From: JBHYGK01 sp051859045
Lineage (GTDB): Bacteria > Pseudomonadota > Gammaproteobacteria > Xanthomonadales > Xanthomonadaceae
Length of the DNA stretch: 46,705 bases
Direction of reading: 5' to 3'
Assembly (NCBI GenBank): GCA_051859045.1
Contig: JBHYGK010000020.1
Location: forward strand, 1 to 46,705
Shown here piece after piece: positions 15,487-23,854 of this stretch. Each line of letters begins with the position of its first letter. The first letter of the stretch is position 1. The position numbers were made by a program, and so were the translations under genes. The notes beneath the pieces were generated by a model. That model saw only the letters and a program-made list of their open reading frames with translations, did no database searches and was not told the origin of the DNA.

Positions 15487-18327
15487 TCAGAAGCGGTAGC
15501 GCACGCCGACCATGTACTGCCGGCCGGTGTGGTGGTAGACCGAGGCGCGATCGCCCACCGAGTCGACCCACTGGTCGGCGTACTCGTCGGTGAGGTTGAG
15601 GCCCTCGAGGCTGAGCTCGAGCTGCTCGCTGACCTTCCACGACGCCGAGGCGTCGAAGGTGGTCGTGGCCTTGGTGCCCTCGACGTCGGCGCCGTTGCGG
15701 CCCGGCACGGTGGTCAGGTAGTCGTCGCGGTAGGCCGCCGAGACGCGGGCCGAGAAGCGCTCGCCCTCGTAGTACAGGGTGGCGTTGTAGGCGTTCTCGG
15801 ACAGGCCGGTGAGGTCGGTGCGCAGCGAGTTCGCGCCCGCCGCGGTGACGTACTGGATGCTCGACTTCACGAAGGTGTAGTTGGCCTGCACGCCCAGGTT
15901 CGACCAGCGGCCCGGCAGGCCGCTGAAGGGCTGCTGGAAGCTGATCTCGACGCCGCTGAGCTCGCCGCCCGGGGTGTTGACCGGGATGTTGAACTGGAAG
16001 TCGTCGGTGGGCAGCGCGCCGGTGCCGTCGAGCAGGCTGTCGGGCAGGCCCGAGGTGTTGAAGGGCCGGGTCTCGCGCGAGGTCTGCACGAAGGTGTCGA
16101 TGTCCTTCCAGAACAGGCCCACCGCCAGCACCGACTCCTCGGCGAAGTACCACTCCGCGCCGACGTCGAGCGTGGTGGCGCGGAACGGGTTGAGCAGCGG
16201 GTTGCCGCCGTTGATCACGCGGTTGCCGCCGCTGACGTTCACGGTGACGCCCGGGGTGACGTTGCCCAGGCCCGGGCGCGCCATCACCTTCGCGGCGCTG
16301 AAGCGCAGCAGCAGCGAGTCGGTGACGTCGGCCACGAGGTTCAGCGAGGGCAGGGTGTCGGAGTAGTCGCGCTCGACCGTGGTCAGCACGGGCAGGCCGC
16401 CGACCACCGAGAAGCCGGTGCTGGTCTGGTCGGTCTTGACGTGGCGCACGCCGACGTTACCCGTGATGGGCAGGCCCGCGAGCTCGGTCGAGAAGTCGGC
16501 CTGCAGGTACATGCCCAGCGCGTCCTCGCCGACGCTGCGGTTGTTGCCGCGCACGCTGGCGACGCTGTCGGAGACGCTGAAGCTGCCGGAGTTGGAGTAG
16601 ATGTCGAACAGCCGCGCGAACGCGTCGACGTCGGGGATCAGCCAGGTGCCCTGGTTGCCCGGCACGTTGATGCCGTACAGGCCGATCAGGCGGGTGAGGT
16701 CGGCGAGCGTGGTGCCGGCGGGCAGCGCGGGCACGACGAGCTCGGAGGCGCGCCGCGACTCGAAGGAGTCGAAGCCGTACTCCTTGTACTGCACGCCACC
16801 GCGCAGGGCGAACACGTCGGTCATGTCCCAGGCGAAGTCGAGCTGGGCCACGTCGTAGGTGTTGTCGACGGCCTGCGGGCGCAGGCGGATCTCGGACACG
16901 CCGTTGGCGAAGGTCCACTGGCTGGGGTCGGTGACGTCGAAGCCGTTGTTGATCACCGGCAGGCGGTTGTTGCCGCGGTAGTCGTAGGAGTAGCCCTGGA
17001 CGTTGAGGCGGTCCATGGTGATCGTGGTCTGGATCGGGTTGTCGAATTTCGACTCCGCGCGGCCGATCGCGCCGCTCATGCGGAAGACATCGCTGAAGCG
17101 GTGGCTGCCGGAGAGCGAGAGCTGGGTGAAATCGGTCTCGAGCTCGTCGTAGCGGGCCTCCGAGCGCACGTCGACGTTGTTGAACACGCCGTAGATCAGG
17201 TTGCCGTTGGCGTCCACCGCGCCGTCGAGCACCACGGTCTGCGGCTTGCCGGTGCCGGTGCGGCTGAAGCTCAGGCCGTTGAGGAAGCTCTCGGTGCGGG
17301 TGGCGTCGAGGTTGGCGTGCAGGACGTCGAAGAGGATCTCGGTGTCCTCGGTCGGCCGGAACTGCAGCGCGCCGGTGATGCCGAGCCGCTGCTGGTCGTG
17401 CTCGAACACGCCGTAGCGCGGGATGCGCGGGTGGAAGGTGTTGGCGTCGAGCGCCGGGGTGTAGGGCGAGGTCGGGCTGAAGCCGCCGCTGGAGTTGCCA
17501 CGGTCCCAGCGCACCGTGCTGTGGCCCTCCTCGATCAGCCGGCGCTCGGTGTAGGCCACCGAGAGCAGGGCGCCGAAGCGGTCGTCGGCGAAGGTGTTGG
17601 AGAGCAGGAAGGAGGCGCGCGGGTCGGTGTCGCCGCCGAGGTCGTTGTAGCCCAGCTGGCCGCCGGCGACGAAGGTGAAGCCGTCGTAGTCGAAGGGCCG
17701 CGCGGTCTGCAGGTCGACGGTGGCGCCCAGCGAGCCCTCCTCGATGTTGGCCGAGGCGGTCTTGCGCACGGTGAGGCTGTTGAACAGCTCGGAGGCGAAG
17801 ACGTTGAAGTCGAAGCCGCGGCCGCGGTTGGCGCCGCCGGAGCTGTCGCTGCCGCCGGTGGTGGTGAGCGCCTCGAGGCCGTTGATGCGCACGCGGGTGA
17901 ACTGCGAGTCGAGGCCGCGCACCGAGATGTTGCGGCCCTCGCCGGCGTCGCGGGTGATCGACACGCCCGGGATGCGCTGCAGCGACTCGGCCAGGTTGAG
18001 GTCGGGGAAGTCGGCGATGTCCTCGGCGACGATCACGTCGACCACGCCCACCTCGGTGCGCTTGATGCCCAGCGCGCGGTCGAGGCTGGCGCGGAAGCCG
18101 GTGACCTGGACGGCGTCGAGGTCGGTCGGGTCGCCGGAGGCGTCGGCCTCGGCCTCGGAAGGGGCCGGGGCCGGCGGCGCGTCCTGGACGACGGCCGCGA
18201 CGGACGCGTCGGCGTCGACCTCGGTGGAAGCGCGCGCATGGCTGGGGCTGGCGTAGAGCGCCATGCAGATGGCGGTCGCGAGGACGGCCACGAGCGGGCC
18301 CTGCGGGCCGCGTTGGTTCGACTTCAT
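15487..18327 (-). CDS. TonB-dependent outer-membrane receptor (Xanthomonas/Caulobacter type)
   Basis: The 946-residue product has a signal peptide (MKSNQRGPQGPLVAVLATAI, cleavage near SHA), an acidic Ala/Pro linker, a TonB-box-like DLDAVQVTGF near residue 80, and the plug domain (DFPDLNLAESLQRIPGVSI, GRNISVRGLDSQFTRVRING). A long beta-barrel ends in the aromatic terminus GVRYRF. This is the TonB_Xanth_Caul type often used for plant-polymer oligosaccharides; here unsaturated oligogalacturonates are the likely cargo. GGGAGGGG precedes the ATG. The gene diverges from kdgK, and the shared region has two operator copies overlapping the predicted promoter. Convergent to the pectate lyase gene. Confidence 0.95.
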   Translation of the reverse strand: MKSNQRGPQGPLVAVLATAICMALYASPSHARASTEVDADASVAAVVQDAPPAPAPSEAEADASGDPTDLDAVQVTGFRASLDRALGIKRTEVGVVDVIVAEDIADFPDLNLAESLQRIPGVSITRDAGEGRNISVRGLDSQFTRVRINGLEALTTTGGSDSSGGANRGRGFDFNVFASELFNSLTVRKTASANIEEGSLGATVDLQTARPFDYDGFTFVAGGQLGYNDLGGDTDPRASFLLSNTFADDRFGALLSVAYTERRLIEEGHSTVRWDRGNSSGGFSPTSPYTPALDANTFHPRIPRYGVFEHDQQRLGITGALQFRPTEDTEILFDVLHANLDATRTESFLNGLSFSRTGTGKPQTVVLDGAVDANGNLIYGVFNNVDVRSEARYDELETDFTQLSLSGSHRFSDVFRMSGAIGRAESKFDNPIQTTITMDRLNVQGYSYDYRGNNRLPVINNGFDVTDPSQWTFANGVSEIRLRPQAVDNTYDVAQLDFAWDMTDVFALRGGVQYKEYGFDSFESRRASELVVPALPAGTTLADLTRLIGLYGINVPGNQGTWLIPDVDAFARLFDIYSNSGSFSVSDSVASVRGNNRSVGEDALGMYLQADFSTELAGLPITGNVGVRHVKTDQTSTGFSVVGGLPVLTTVERDYSDTLPSLNLVADVTDSLLLRFSAAKVMARPGLGNVTPGVTVNVSGGNRVINGGNPLLNPFRATTLDVGAEWYFAEESVLAVGLFWKDIDTFVQTSRETRPFNTSGLPDSLLDGTGALPTDDFQFNIPVNTPGGELSGVEISFQQPFSGLPGRWSNLGVQANYTFVKSSIQYVTAAGANSLRTDLTGLSENAYNATLYYEGERFSARVSAAYRDDYLTTVPGRNGADVEGTKATTTFDASASWKVSEQLELSLEGLNLTDEYADQWVDSVGDRASVYHHTGRQYMVGVRYRF

Positions 18328-18384
18328 GCTGGTTCCCCTCCCGAGGATGAGTTTGGACCGGTCTGTGCCGATTCGCTGGAAGTT

Positions 18385-18398
18385 TGACACCGGTATCA
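18385..18398. promoter_or_regulatory. Candidate LacI-family operator 1 (receptor/kdgK region)
   Basis: TGACACCGGTATCA is the best copy of the motif, an almost perfect 14-base palindrome (one mismatch from TGACACCGGTGTCA). Its centre is 33 bases, about three helix turns, from the second copy. It overlaps a possible -10 (GATGAT on the minus strand) of the receptor gene. Confidence 0.78.
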
Positions 18399-18423
18399 TC
18401 CCGTGGCGGGATCCCGCTGACAC
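18395..18423 (-). promoter_or_regulatory. Predicted promoter of the TonB-dependent receptor gene
   Basis: On the minus strand GTGTCA (18423-18418) and GATGAT (18400-18395) each match four of six consensus bases and are 17 bases apart. The -35 lies inside the second operator and the -10 inside the first, which would allow double blocking by a LacI-type dimer pair. The leader would be about 60 bases with GGGAGGGG before the ATG. Consensus fit is moderate only. Confidence 0.45.
18406..18417. repeat. 12-base perfect palindrome between the two operators
   Basis: GCGGGATCCCGC reads the same on both strands and occupies the spacer between the two operator copies. It could be chance in such GC-rich DNA or a separate protein site. 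Confidence 0.4.
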
Positions 18424-18431
18424 CGGTGGCC
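18418..18431. promoter_or_regulatory. Candidate LacI-family operator 2 (receptor/kdgK region)
   Basis: TGACACCGGTGGCC matches 12 of 14 positions of TGACACCGGTGTCA. On the plus strand its CTGACA (18417-18422) could also be the -35 of kdgK, with TAGCAG (18441-18446) as a weak -10 after an 18-base spacer. That would place the kdgK start 98 bases downstream of the -10. Confidence 0.7.
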
Positions 18432-18543
18432 AACCAACCGTAGCAGAGAATATCCTCGTCCGCGACAACCCCCCTCCCCGCCGGGCGGCGACTCCGCCCC
18501 CGCACCGCCCCGGCCCCGCCCGCCGCCCCTGCAAGGACTCCAG

Positions 18544-19563
18544 ATGGCCACCCGCTTCGTGTGTTTCGGCGAACTCCTGCTGCGCCTCGGCGCGCCCGGC
18601 CGCGAAGCCCTGCTGCAGACGCCGCGGCTGGAGGTGCACGTCGGCGGGGCCGAGGCGAACGTGGCCGTGGCCCTGGCGCGCTTCGGCCACGAGGCCGCGC
18701 AGGTGGGCGTGATCGCCGACAACGCGCTGGGCGAGGCCGCCGCCGGCGAGCTCCGCCGCCAGGGCGTGTGCACCCGCGGTCTGCGCCCGGCGCCGGGCCG
18801 GCTGGGGCTGTACTTCCTGTCTACCGGCGCGCTGCAGCGCCCCAGCGCGGTGCTCTACGACCGCGCGGGCTCGGCCTTCGCCGAGGCCGACCCGGCCGGC
18901 TACGACTGGCGCGCGCTGCTCGCCGGCGCCGACTGGCTGCACCTCTCCGGGGTCAGCCCCGCGCTCGGCGAGCGCGCGGCGCGGGCCAGCCTGGACGCGG
19001 CCGAGGCCGCGGTGGCGCAGGGGGTCAAGGTGTCGTTCGACGGCAACTTCCGGCCCAGCCTGTGGGCCGCCTCGGGCGGCGACGCCCCCGGGCTGCTGCG
19101 CCGGCTGATGGCCTGCGCCGACCTGCTGTTCGCCGACCACCGCGACATGGCGGTGGTGCTGGGCCTCGAGACCCCGCAGGCCACGCCGGAGGCGCGCGTG
19201 GCCGCGGCCGCGGACGCCGCGTTCGCGGCCTTCCCGCGCCTGCGCCGCCTGGCCACCACGCTGCGCGAGACCCGCAGCGTCGACGAGCACGTGCTCTCGG
19301 CGCGCCTGCACCACCGCGACGGCGGCGCCCACGGCGCGGGGCCGATCGCGCTGGCGGGGATCGTCGACCGCATCGGCGGCGGCGACGCGTTCGCGGCCGG
19401 CGTCCTGCACGGCCTGGCCACCGGCCGCGACGACGCGGAGGCCCTGGCGCTGGGCCTGGCGGCGGCCGCGCTCAAGCACTCGCTGCCCGGCGACGCGCTG
19501 GCGCTGCCGGCGTCCGAGGTCGAGGCCCTGGCCCAGGGGGGGCGCCTCGATGTCCGCCGCTGA
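18544..19563 (+). CDS. kdgK: 2-keto-3-deoxygluconate kinase
   Basis: The 339-residue protein is a PfkB-type sugar kinase: N-terminal CFGELLLRLGAPG, sugar-site VHVGGAEANVAVALARFG, FDGNFRPSLW, and the C-terminal signature DRIGGGDAFAAGVLHGL with the catalytic Asp at about 281. It phosphorylates KDG to KDPG in the cytoplasm. AAGGACTCC precedes the ATG. Its last 14 bases contain the start of eda, so both are translated together. The operator pair upstream points to co-regulation with the receptor. Related sugars cannot be excluded from the fold alone, but the pairing with Eda and KduID makes KDG very likely. Confidence 0.93.
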   Translation: MATRFVCFGELLLRLGAPGREALLQTPRLEVHVGGAEANVAVALARFGHEAAQVGVIADNALGEAAAGELRRQGVCTRGLRPAPGRLGLYFLSTGALQRPSAVLYDRAGSAFAEADPAGYDWRALLAGADWLHLSGVSPALGERAARASLDAAEAAVAQGVKVSFDGNFRPSLWAASGGDAPGLLRRLMACADLLFADHRDMAVVLGLETPQATPEARVAAAADAAFAAFPRLRRLATTLRETRSVDEHVLSARLHHRDGGAHGAGPIALAGIVDRIGGGDAFAAGVLHGLATGRDDAEALALGLAAAALKHSLPGDALALPASEVEALAQGGRLDVRR

Positions 19564-20275
19564 CGCCGGGCTGCGCGCCCGCCTGCGGCTGAGCCCGGTG
19601 ATCCCGGTGTACTCGCCCGGCGGCGTCGACGAGGCCGTGCAGGTGGCCGGCGCGCTGGTGCGCGGCGGGCTCGCGGTGGTCGAGGTGACGCTGCGCAGCG
19701 CGATCGCCCTCGACGCGCTGCGCGCGATCGTGGACGCGGTGCCAGGCGCCGTCGTCGCCGCCGGCACCGTGCTCGAGCCCGCCCAGCTCGAGGCCGCGCG
19801 CGCCGCGGGCGCGGCGTTCGCGGTGTCGCCCGGGGCCACGCCGCGCCTGCTCGATGCCGCCCGCGAGGGCGCGCTGCCGCTGCTGCCGGGCGTGGCCACC
19901 GCCTCGGACCTGATGCGCGGCCTCGAGGCCGGGCTCGACACCTTCAAGCTGTTCCCGGCCGAGGCGATCGGCGGGCTCGAGCTGCTGAAGGCCTTCGCCG
20001 GCCCGTTCCCCGGCGTGCGCTTCTGCCCCACCGGCGGGATCACGCCGCGGCGCGCGGCCGACTACCTCGCGCAGCCGAACGTGCTGTGCATCGGCGGCTC
20101 GTGGCTGACCCCGCGCGCGCTGCTGGCGGCGCACGACTGGGACGCGCTGGAGGCGCTGGCGGCGGAGTCGGCGCGGCTGGCCCGCGGCGGGGTGCCGGCG
20201 GGCGCCGGGGCGCGCGCCACGGGGCAAGCTCAGTCCAGCCGCGGCCAGGTGCTGGCGTCGAGCGTCTCGCGGTAG
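19550..20275 (+). CDS. eda: KDPG/KHG aldolase
   Basis: Eda cleaves 2-keto-3-deoxy-6-phosphogluconate to pyruvate and glyceraldehyde-3-phosphate. The Schiff-base Lys is Lys133 in TFKLFPAEAIGG and the catalytic Glu is Glu45 in VVEVTLRS, the same numbers as in E. coli Eda; PTGGITP and CIGGSWLTP also fit. The start overlaps the end of kdgK by 14 bases. The product is 241 residues, about 28 longer than E. coli Eda. The extra C-terminal tail is Gly/Ala/Arg-rich and low in complexity, and its last 46 bases overlap the convergent DUF2189 gene. The tail may be a drifted stop rather than functional. It closes the uronate pathway in this locus. Confidence 0.95.
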   Translation: MSAADAGLRARLRLSPVIPVYSPGGVDEAVQVAGALVRGGLAVVEVTLRSAIALDALRAIVDAVPGAVVAAGTVLEPAQLEAARAAGAAFAVSPGATPRLLDAAREGALPLLPGVATASDLMRGLEAGLDTFKLFPAEAIGGLELLKAFAGPFPGVRFCPTGGITPRRAADYLAQPNVLCIGGSWLTPRALLAAHDWDALEALAAESARLARGGVPAGAGARATGQAQSSRGQVLASSVSR

Positions 20276-21009
20276 CCGTGCCAGGCCGCGTAGGCCAGCC
20301 ACGGCATCACCAGCGCCAGGCCGAGGAACGCGGTCGCGAAGCCCAGCCCGGTCAGCACCGCGATGATCAGCGCCCACTGCGCCAGCACCGCCTTGTTGCG
20401 CAGCACCGCGTGCACGCTGCTGACCCCGGCGGTGACCATGTCGACGTCGCGGTCGGCGATCATCGGCAGCGCGAACGCGGCGATCGCGAACGTCAGCGCG
20501 GCGAACACCGAGCCGGCCAGCGAGCCGAACGCCAGGAACTCCACCAGCGTGCGCCAGTCGCCGTCGACCACCGGCACCAGGGCGCTGACCAGCATGCCCG
20601 CGCGCGACCACAGCAGCAGGATCACCAGCTGCGCCAGCGCGTACACCCCGGCCTGCCCGGCGACGCGGCGGGCGAGGGTGAAGCTCTGCCGCAGCGCGGG
20701 GCGCTCGCCGCGCTCGAACGCGCGGCTCACGCAGTACAGCCCCACCGCGATCAGCGGCGCGATGAACACGAAGCCCGACAGCAGCGTCGCCAGCAGCGCG
20801 AAGCGCCCCAGCGACCAGGCCAGCGCGGACACCGCCACGCTGACCACCACGATCACCGCGCCGAACAGCAGGCTCAGCCCGGGCGCGCGCCGGTAGTCGC
20901 GCCAGCCGGCGCGCAGCCAGCGCCACGGCGCGCGCGCGTCGAGCTCGGCGCAGGGGACGACGAAGGGACGGGCATCCTCCGGCGGCTCGGGTGGCGTGGC
21001 GTCGACCAT
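20230..21009 (-). CDS. DUF2189 integral membrane protein
   Basis: The 259-residue product has a short cytoplasmic N-terminus (MVDATPPEPPEDARPFVVPC, then WLRAGWRDYRRAPGLSLLFG) and about six membrane helices. Near the end it has the stretch RDVDMVTAGVSSVHAVLRNK, and it finishes with LVMPWLAYAAWHGYRETLD. This is the DUF2189 pattern (predicted inner-membrane protein, function unknown). GGGGAGGGGC lies directly before the ATG. It is convergent to eda, with a 46-base overlap, and divergent from the HD-GYP gene. Nothing links it to uronate use. Confidence 0.88.
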   Translation of the reverse strand: MVDATPPEPPEDARPFVVPCAELDARAPWRWLRAGWRDYRRAPGLSLLFGAVIVVVSVAVSALAWSLGRFALLATLLSGFVFIAPLIAVGLYCVSRAFERGERPALRQSFTLARRVAGQAGVYALAQLVILLLWSRAGMLVSALVPVVDGDWRTLVEFLAFGSLAGSVFAALTFAIAAFALPMIADRDVDMVTAGVSSVHAVLRNKAVLAQWALIIAVLTGLGFATAFLGLALVMPWLAYAAWHGYRETLDASTWPRLD

Positions 21010-21120
21010 GGCCCCTCCCCGGGCGTGGCGTCGCGCCGAGCGTAGCAGCGCGGGCGGATTGACCGCGCGCGAGGCGCCGCCGAGGATCGCCGCTCGCCGC
21101 CCCTCTTCCGGACCGCCCGC

Positions 21121-23823
21121 ATGACCGAGCCCTCGCGCCGCCCGCTGCGCACGCACCTGCTGGCCTTCGGCGCCGGGCTCGTCGCCCTCACCGGGCTGGC
21201 GATCGCCGGCGCGGCGTGGGTGGACGGACAGCGCCTGGCGGACCGCGAGGCCGACCGGCTGGCCGACCGCCTGGCCCTCGCCGCGCGCGGCGAGGTCGGC
21301 CGCCAGCTCGATCCGGCGGCCGCGCTGCTGCAGGTGCTCGCGCTCGGGCCCGGCGCACGGGGCTGGGACACGCTGGCGGGATGGCGCGCCTCGCTGCCCG
21401 CGCTCGCCGCGGCGCTGGACGCGGAGGACGCGGCGGTCGCGCTGTACGTGGGCGACGACGCGGGTCGCTACCTGACCCTGCGCCAGCTGCCGACCGCGGA
21501 GGACGCGCGGGTCTTCGCGGCGCCGGCCGGCACGGCCTGGGTGGTGCAGGCCCGCGGGGTCGCGGACGCCGGCGGCGATGCGCGCTACCTGCACCTCGAC
21601 GCCGGCCTGCGGGAACGCGGCGCGGTCGACGCCCCGCGCCTGCGCGACTTCGATCCGCGCACGCGGCCGTGGTACCTGGCCGCGCGCGCCACCGACGGCA
21701 TCGCGAGCGTGCCGCCCTACCGGTTCTTCAGCACCGGCCGGCCGGGCCTGTCGCTGGCGCGCGGGATCCCCGGCGGCGGCGTGCTGGGCGTCGACCTGCG
21801 CCTCGACCTGCTCGAACCGGTGCTGGCCGAGGCCGCGCGCGACAGCGGTGCGCTGCTCGCGCTGGTCGACGGCGAGGGCCACCTGCTGGCGGCCAGCCGC
21901 GGCGCGCCGGAGGGCGAGCCCGGGCCAGCGCTGCAGGCGCTGCTCGCCTCGGCGGCGGACGGCGCGGCGCGCACGACGCTCGACGGCGCCGCGCAGCGGC
22001 TGCGCCGGGTGCCCCTGGACGTCGACGCGATCCCCGGCCTCGGCCTCGTGGTCGCAGTCCCCGAGGCGCACCTGCTCGGCGACGCGCGGCGCCAGGCGCT
22101 GCGCGGCCTCGGCGTGGCCGCGCTGGCGATGCTGGCGGCGCTGGCGCTGGCGCGGCGCACCGCGGCCCGGATCGCTCGACCGCTGCAGCGCCTGCAGGCG
22201 CGCGCCGAGGCGATCCGCGGCTTCGCGTTCGCGCCCACCCCGCCGCTGCGCTCGCGGATCCAGGAGGTCGACGCGCTGGCCGGCGACCTCGACGCGCTGC
22301 GCGACACGCTCGGCCGCTTCCTCGCGCTGCTCGGGCGGGTGGCTGCGGAGCCCGACTTCGACACCCTGCTGCCGCTCGTGGCGGACGAGGCCTCGCGCGC
22401 GCTGCGGGTGCGCGGCGCGGTGCTGCGCCTCGCCGAGCCCGGCGCCGACGGCGCGGCCGGGAGCGCGGCCTGCTGGGACGGCGCGCCCGCCCCGTGGCTG
22501 CCCGCGGCGCTGGCCGCCGATGCGCGCGACCCGCGCCTGCCTGACGGCGCGCGGGTGGTGCACGCGGTGCCGCTGTCGGATCGCGGCGGCGCGCCGCTGG
22601 GCGTGCTCGAGCTCGTCGACGCCGCGCCGCTGCCCGAGGCCGCGACGCGCTTCGCCGAGGCGCTCTCGGGCTTCGCCGCGGTGGCGCTGGAGTCGCGCCG
22701 GCTGATCGCCCAGCACAAGGCGCTGTTCGAGGCCTTCGTGCAGCTGCTCGCCGACGCGATCGACGCCAAGAGCCCGCACACCGGCCAGCACTGCCAGCGC
22801 GTGCCCGCGCTGGTGATGCGCCTGGCCGAGGCCGCCGACGCCGCCACCGACGGGCCGCTGGCGGGCTACCGCCTGGGGCCCGAGCGGCGCGAAGTGCTGC
22901 GGCTGGCGGCCTGGCTGCATGACTGCGGCAAGGTCACCACGCCGGAGTACGTGGTCGACAAGGCGACGCGGCTGGAGACCCTGCACGATCGCATCCACGA
23001 GGTGCGGACCCGCTTCGAGGTGGCCAAGCGCGAGCGCGAGCTGGCCTGGCTGCGCGCGCGGCTCGACGGCCACCCCGAGCCGGGCGGCGAGGCCGCGCTG
23101 GCCGCCGACCTGCGCGCGCTGGACGAGGACTTCGCCTTCGTCGCCGCCTGCAACCGCGGCGAGCTGCGGATGGACGAAGCGTCGCTCGCGCGCCTCGACG
23201 CGATCGCCGCGCGCACCTGGACGCGCACGCTCGACGACCGCCTCGGCCTGTCGCACGAGGCGCTCGCGCGCCTCGCCGAGCAGCCGGCCGCCGCGCTGCC
23301 CGCGCGCGAGCCGCTGCTCGCCGACCGCCCCGAGCACCGCATCTCGCGCCCACCGGGCCAGGCGTACGGCGACGGCAACCGCTGGGGCTTCCGGATGCCC
23401 GTGCCCACCTGGCTGTACGACCGCGGCGAGCTGCACAACCTGCGCGTCGAACGCGGCACGCTGAGCGCGGAGGAGCGCTACAAGATCAACGAGCACATCG
23501 TGCAGACGATCCGGATGCTCGAGTCGCTGCCGTTCCCGCCACACCTGCGCGACGTGCCCGAGGTGGCCGGCGGCCACCACGAGCGCATGGACGGCCGAGG
23601 CTACCCGCGCGCGATCCCCGCCGGCACGCTGTCGCCGGAGGCGCGGATGATGGCGGTGGCCGACGTGTACGAGGCGCTCACCGCCAGCGACCGGCCCTAC
23701 AAGCACGCGCATGCGCCGGACGCGGCGCTGCGGATCCTGCGCTCGATGGCCGGCGACGGCCACCTCGATCCCGACCTGGTGGCGCTGTTCGCCACCCTCG
23801 TCGAGGCGCCCGCCGCGGCCTGA
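21121..23823 (+). CDS. Membrane-bound dCache-GAF-HD-GYP protein, probable c-di-GMP phosphodiesterase
   Basis: The 900-residue product has a first membrane helix at about 14-35, a periplasmic double-Cache-like sensor to about 320 (LRDFDPRTRPWYLAA is a typical dCache motif), a second helix at about 325-345, a HAMP-like linker, a GAF-like domain at about 400-540, and an HD-GYP domain. His600-Asp601 lie in WLHDCGKVTTPEY, and HHE (819-821) and GYP (827-829) in GHHERMDGRGYP. About 165 extra residues lie between the HD and GYP parts compared with a minimal HD-GYP; I recognise this insert from a subgroup of larger HD-GYP proteins. It probably lowers c-di-GMP in response to a periplasmic ligand. It stands alone, divergent from the DUF2189 gene. 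Confidence 0.92.
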   Translation: MTEPSRRPLRTHLLAFGAGLVALTGLAIAGAAWVDGQRLADREADRLADRLALAARGEVGRQLDPAAALLQVLALGPGARGWDTLAGWRASLPALAAALDAEDAAVALYVGDDAGRYLTLRQLPTAEDARVFAAPAGTAWVVQARGVADAGGDARYLHLDAGLRERGAVDAPRLRDFDPRTRPWYLAARATDGIASVPPYRFFSTGRPGLSLARGIPGGGVLGVDLRLDLLEPVLAEAARDSGALLALVDGEGHLLAASRGAPEGEPGPALQALLASAADGAARTTLDGAAQRLRRVPLDVDAIPGLGLVVAVPEAHLLGDARRQALRGLGVAALAMLAALALARRTAARIARPLQRLQARAEAIRGFAFAPTPPLRSRIQEVDALAGDLDALRDTLGRFLALLGRVAAEPDFDTLLPLVADEASRALRVRGAVLRLAEPGADGAAGSAACWDGAPAPWLPAALAADARDPRLPDGARVVHAVPLSDRGGAPLGVLELVDAAPLPEAATRFAEALSGFAAVALESRRLIAQHKALFEAFVQLLADAIDAKSPHTGQHCQRVPALVMRLAEAADAATDGPLAGYRLGPERREVLRLAAWLHDCGKVTTPEYVVDKATRLETLHDRIHEVRTRFEVAKRERELAWLRARLDGHPEPGGEAALAADLRALDEDFAFVAACNRGELRMDEASLARLDAIAARTWTRTLDDRLGLSHEALARLAEQPAAALPAREPLLADRPEHRISRPPGQAYGDGNRWGFRMPVPTWLYDRGELHNLRVERGTLSAEERYKINEHIVQTIRMLESLPFPPHLRDVPEVAGGHHERMDGRGYPRAIPAGTLSPEARMMAVADVYEALTASDRPYKHAHAPDAALRILRSMAGDGHLDPDLVALFATLVEAPAAA

Positions 23824-23854
23824 GCCGCGGCGGTGCCCCGGCGCCGGGGCCCGC

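Noticed and set aside
15439..18387. 982-codon frame opposite the TonB-dependent receptor
   Set aside because: Val/Gly/Glu-rich shadow with no domain; the receptor has signal peptide, plug and C-terminal aromatic residue.
20230..23763. Extension of the DUF2189 frame through the HD-GYP gene
   Set aside because: Homology and a GGGGAGG site place the start at 21009; upstream sequence is antisense to conserved HD-GYP motifs.
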